A stretch of DNA of 64,000 nucleotides from Cephalotus follicularis (taxonomy: Eukaryota; Streptophyta; Magnoliopsida; Oxalidales; Cephalotaceae): contig BDDD01001953.1 in the NCBI GenBank assembly GCA_001972305.1, positions 69,005 to 133,004 of the forward strand, in the 5' to 3' direction. Each line of letters opens with the position of its first letter. The stretch's first letter is position 1. Under the pieces are notes generated by a model. The model was not told the DNA's origin. It did not search any database and was given only the letters and a program-made list of their open reading frames with translations. The position numbers were made by a program, and so were the translations under genes. This document shows, piece after piece, positions 60,130-64,000 of this stretch.

Positions 60130-61360
60130 GCCATCGACAGCAGACTGTCACAGGGGAACAGTCGACTGTCTGAGGCGAAAGTGGGCAGTCGACTGCCTGT
60201 TGAAGACAGTCGACTGGAATGGTACTGCACAGGTGCCTGGCAGGCGTAGAGACAGTGATGCCAAGTGTTCCAAATGTGGCATGCATGCGAAATGCGTGTC
60301 ACCAGCTGACATAACATGCAAGGGGAGTGCCTTGCATGTCCTCTATTCCCTCTGCAAGAATTGCATACCTGCAACCTGCAAAATAGAAGTGAAAAGGGTA
60401 AGAAAAGAGATGCATGTGAGAGAGAGAAGAAAAAGAGAGAAGCTGTGTAATGGAGCCTGGCGAATTCAAGGTTCCTAAACCTTTATATCAGCTGTCCAGG
60501 AGCTGAATGTGTGTTAGAAAACACTGAGAATCGAGGAGGAATTGCTGGAAAATCATTAGAGCTTGCATTTGAGGAATTGGAGAGCTCAAAGAGAGAGAAT
60601 TGAAGCTTGGATTCTCCTGGTAAGTTTCCAATTCGAACCCATTGTTAATGTGATGACAGTGTGACTAGGAAGATGTTTAATACCTTCTGTTAACATGGAT
60701 AAAGATTAGCATCTTCTAGAATTAAAATGGAAAGTAGCATATGGTTCAAGAGAGTGGAAATTATAACCTCTAATTAGGATTGTAGTTATAGTTAGTTGTC
60801 AAGATAAATGTACATTGATTCCCTTAAGTATAGTCACACCTTCTGTTCACACGTTTAAGATCAAGAAGTTGGAATTGAAGGATACTTGACATAAGGTTCA
60901 TAGAGATATGATAATAAAGGATAGTTATGAAGCTTCTTGGACTAGTGATTAACTACTGTTGGAATTATAGTTGTCCTGAGATTACTGAAACCTACTGGTA
61001 CTAATGCATGTGTCCATAAACATGCACACATAGATTGATTCTGTTGGAATTGAAAGATTGTTGGTGAAAAGCTTGGAAAACTCAAAGAGAAAGATCATTC
61101 CAATTGATCTTGGGATAGGGGTAATGGCATGTTTATGGAAGATATTTTATGCATATCATGTATGTTTATTTTCTGTATGATTGCATGTGTTGGATTGGAT
61201 GTGTATTAGAGATTGTAATACATAAACTGCTACTGCCTGCATTTCTGGGCAGAAGCAATCGACTGTTCTTCATGACAGTCGACTGCTCAATGCATCCAGT
61301 CGACTGTCAAAATAGAACAGTCGACTACTCAACCCAAAACAGCCGACTGTTCTTGAGAGC
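60130..61360. repeat. CAGTCGACTG palindrome clusters in element G
   Basis: Two clusters (60130-60220 and 61255-61360), each with four to six copies of CAGTCGACTG or close variants, a perfect palindrome. The DNA between is ordinary AT-rich sequence. Confidence 0.85.
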
Positions 61361-62156
61361 ATTCCACTGTCCTGGGTAAAATTACTGATATAGGTCCTGT
61401 TTGGGCCCAATTGAATTGCTATTGTCCTTGCTATTGTTCCTGTATATGCTACTGTTAATTAGTATATACTAGTGATTGTTATAAACAATATTATTCCATA
61501 TTTCCAAAGATTGAACGAACTATGTGCTATATGCACAATTCATGGTTTAACTATCATTCTCAAATGAAAACTATTGTTTTAAAGAAACTACTGATTTTCC
61601 TCCTATGTGAGGCACCTACTGTTTTGTTTCCCAAACTGGAAACCACTACTGTACTGATATCGTTTTCCTCTTAAGAGATGTACGATCACTGAATTGCTTA
61701 TGTTTCTAAAGAAAACAACTTTTATATTGCATATTATATATATATGTAATATTATTGAACTGAATTGACTGAATTGATTGTCTATGCATACCGTGGTCGA
61801 GTGATGGGAAGATATCAATTATTACGGCGGTGAGCCTACGTGCCAGGAGTTGGCTAGTGCTTATTCACCATACTGATCTGCATCGCAGACCGTGTACTGT
61901 TATCTGCCTGCTAAATGCCGACAGCACTGTTTACCTCCTATCATCAGCGGAGTTGGGGTGATAGCTAGGTGGCTCGATGTAGGCTAGGGGTTAGCGACGT
62001 CTTGATGCCCAATACTGGTCTTCGGATAACCACTGGATTGATTGATTGTACCCTTGTGCAGTATTCTTGCATATGGATTGTTTATGGGCACTTGGCATGA
62101 TTGCTTATATATTGGCCAATTTAAATGTTATTTTAAATATAAACTGTCATACATGT

Positions 62157-62890
62157 TGTTGACGATTTAGTCTCAATCCTTGTTTTGATGATAACATATT
62201 TGCATTTAACAAGTTTACTTGATGTGCAAGATATTAGAAAGCTTCACAAAAGGAAAAAATCAACTGCAAGGAGAAAGACATCGATCCTCATTGAAGAAGA
62301 CATCGACGTCTTAAAGTTACGAAAGTTACAGGCAAAATTTGGAGAAAGACATCGATCCCTTTGAAGAAAGACATCGACGTCTTTAGTGCACAAAGTTACA
62401 GGTCAAATTTGAGCAAAGACATCGATCCTTACAGGCAAAGACATCGACGTCTATCCAGAAGACATCGATCCCTTTCAAGAAGACATCGACGTATTAGGCT
62501 TCGAAAGTTATAGGTCAAAATCGAGTGATGACATCGATCCTTGTTTGTGAATACATCGACGTCCATGCAAAGACATCGATCCCTTACCATAGACATCGAC
62601 GTCTTTCTAGACCAATCTGCAAAAGCCAGAAAAGACATCGATCCTTGAAGAAGAAGTCGATGTGATGCTCATAAGTTCAAGTACCTGGACACATTCCCAG
62701 CAAAGACATCGACGCCTTTCTGAAGACATCGACGTATTTTCAAAATGATTGACCCGGGAAACACGGAATGGCTAGTTAGCGCACTTACAACGGCTAGTAA
62801 CAGTCAAAGACATCGACGCCTTTCCAAAGACATCAACGTCTTTCTGCCAGCAGAGACAAAGACAAAGTTGCATCAACACATTTTTAAATT
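62157..62890 (+). mobile_element. Copia LTR fragment related to the 47300 element
   Basis: It starts TGTTGACGATTTAGTCTC, as at 47300 and 50611, with the same architecture. The motif array here alternates GACATCGATCC with GACATCGACGTC (62275-62840). It is a subfamily distinct from the 47300 element. The LTR breaks off near 62890 and is followed directly by reverse transcriptase coding sequence. Confidence 0.8.
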
Positions 62891-63815
62891 GGTATTTAGA
62901 AATAAATTGGATAATCAAGGAATAATAATTAGAAACAAAGCTAGATTAGTTGCACAAGGCTATTCACAAGAAGAAGGAATAGATTATGATGAAACATATG
63001 CACCCGTTGCTAGACTAGAATCCATTCGATTGTTACTTGCATTTGCTTGCTTTAAAAATTTCAAATTATATCAAATGGATGTGAAAAGTGCCTTTTTAAA
63101 TGGTTTTATAAAAGAAGAAGTGTATGTTGAACAACCTCAAGGTTTTGAGGATCCTTTCTTTCCAAACCATGTTTTCAAATTAAACAAAGCTTTATATGGT
63201 CTCAAACAAGCCCCTCGTGCTTGGTATGAGAGATTAACAAAAATTTTAATTGAAAATGATTTTAAACGAGGAAATGTCGATATTACACTTTTTACAAAAT
63301 CTAAAGGCAATGATTTACTTATTGTTCAAATATATGTTGATGACATTATTTTTGGATCTACTAACGAATCTTTGTGCAAGGAATTTTCAAATACTATGAA
63401 ATCCGAATTTGAAATGAGCTTAATGGGAGAGCTCAATTTCTTTCTTGGACTTCAAGTCACACAAAACAAAGAGGGAATCTTCATCAACCAAACAAAATAC
63501 GTAAAGGAAATTCTCAAGAAGTTTGGAATGGAGAAAGCTAAAACAAGTAAGACTCCTATGAGCACCTCTACAAAGCTTGACAAAGACAAACAAGGTTAAA
63601 ATATTGATCAAAAGCTTTATAGAAGTATGATTGGCTCTTTATTGTATTTAACTGCTAGTAGACCCGACATTTTGTTTAGTGTGTGCTTGTGTGCCCGATT
63701 TCAATCTAATCCAAAAGAATCTCATTTGTTTGCTGTAAAACGGATTTTTAAATATCTTGCATATACACCTACATTAGGCTTATGGTATTCCCGAGACTCT
63801 AATTTTGATTTAAAA
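62891..63815 (+). pseudogene. pol: Copia reverse transcriptase and start of RNase H, fused to LTR
   Basis: SIRE/Maximus-like Ty1/copia reverse transcriptase. It shows RNKARLVAQGYSQEEGIDYD, then YAPVARLESIRLL, YQMDVKSAFLNG, LNKALYGLKQAPRAWYERL, and the catalytic YVDD at 63333-63344. Connection-domain sequence follows, ending at TAA 63597-63599. Beyond that stop the same frame continues with YRSMIGSLLYLTASRPDI (63620) and LWYSRDSNFDLKRYS, then loses homology at about 63815. Gag, protease and integrase are absent, so a deletion joined the LTR to the RT. The first codons (62745-62890) are LTR sequence read in frame. Confidence 0.9.
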
Positions 63816-64000
63816 CGGTATTCTAAACACGTGTTGTTGATGGATATCGTTACATAAGTCGAAGCCACCATCTATTTCGTTGACTTAAAACGAAAAATGA
63901 TTTGGTCCTTTATTCGTATGAAGGATCCATAACCGTACTCGGTGATCACGAGAACGCCAGTTGAAATATAGGTGGTTTCAGCCGTAGGCTCATTCTTACA
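63816..64000. other. Unidentified sequence after RT breakpoint
   Basis: RNase H homology stops abruptly at about 63815. The remaining 185 bp contain GAAGCCACCATCTATTTCG and CTCGGTGATCACGAG and look like the edge of another repeat. I cannot name it. Confidence 0.4.

Larger units (their letters stand above)
58861..62156 (+). mobile_element. Solo-LTR-like element G, right end not seen
   Basis: It starts TGTAAGAGCCATAAA, resembling the TGTAATACCCGAAA start of C, and like C has a TTGGGC-rich leader-like region (58890-59100). It has a TATAAATACC block (59311) and the CCAGGTAGGTTGCTCC block (59448) shared with H in reverse. Then follow GC-rich sequence with a triple 21-bp repeat (59899-59961), CAGTCGACTG modules (60130-60220 and 61255-61360), and AT-rich sequence up to the copia insertion at 62157. 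The continuation to the right was not found. The ORF 59044-59454 lies in the leader-like region and has no family resemblance. Confidence 0.55.

Overview
This is a window from a large, transposon-dense plant nuclear genome, almost certainly a flowering plant and probably a eudicot. The evidence is plant lineages of Ty3/gypsy (Tat-like, with a second RNase H and an antisense ORF), Ty1/copia and CACTA elements, plus one intron-rich host gene of a plant family. I cannot name the species. No rRNA, tRNA or CRISPR array was recognised.

Host gene: a nine-exon DHHC-type protein S-acyltransferase (25766-28356, +) has all splice sites and an open frame. It sits in a gene island of about 4 kb between a solo LTR (ends 25138) and a Tat retrotransposon (starts 29355).

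Region 1-21207 is a nest. The 3' half of a Tat gypsy element (element 2) is cut into pieces. A minus-strand Tat LTR covers 1-1074, a 9.7 kb CACTA transposon covers 1492-11171 (TSD TCT), and two large solo-LTR-like elements follow: A (12114-15598, TSD GAGAT) and B (17448-21051, TSD TTTCT). Removing them gives a continuous antisense ORF and a 492 bp terminal LTR. The CACTA carries decayed TNPD (tnp2, DUF4218 and DUF4216 regions) and TNPA-like genes, and is itself hit by solo LTR H (from 1864).

Region 21208-29354 holds AT-rich sequence, solo LTR C (21937-25138, TSD TTATA), the host gene and its 3' flank.

Region 29355-44263 is Tat element 1: full length, 495 and 489 bp LTRs, TSD ATATA. It has gag, protease, RT, two RNase H domains, integrase and a long antisense ORF. 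It is dead by many stops, mostly transition type, and by solo LTR D (38577-42311).

Region 44264-64000 holds simple repeats with an exon-like fragment, then two inverted arms of the solo-LTR superfamily (E from 46043, F to 56433). E carries a young non-autonomous copia-type retrotransposon (47300-52011). A minus-strand copia fragment, solo-LTR-like element G (from 58861) and a copia LTR fused to a reverse transcriptase (62157-63815) follow.

The most unusual signals are two. First, the superfamily A-H (about 3.2-3.7 kb where bounded) has conserved ends, but different copies carry different minisatellites and different GC-rich motif modules at comparable places. Second, dense arrays of TCGAC/TTGAC-core words recur inside LTRs of unrelated families.
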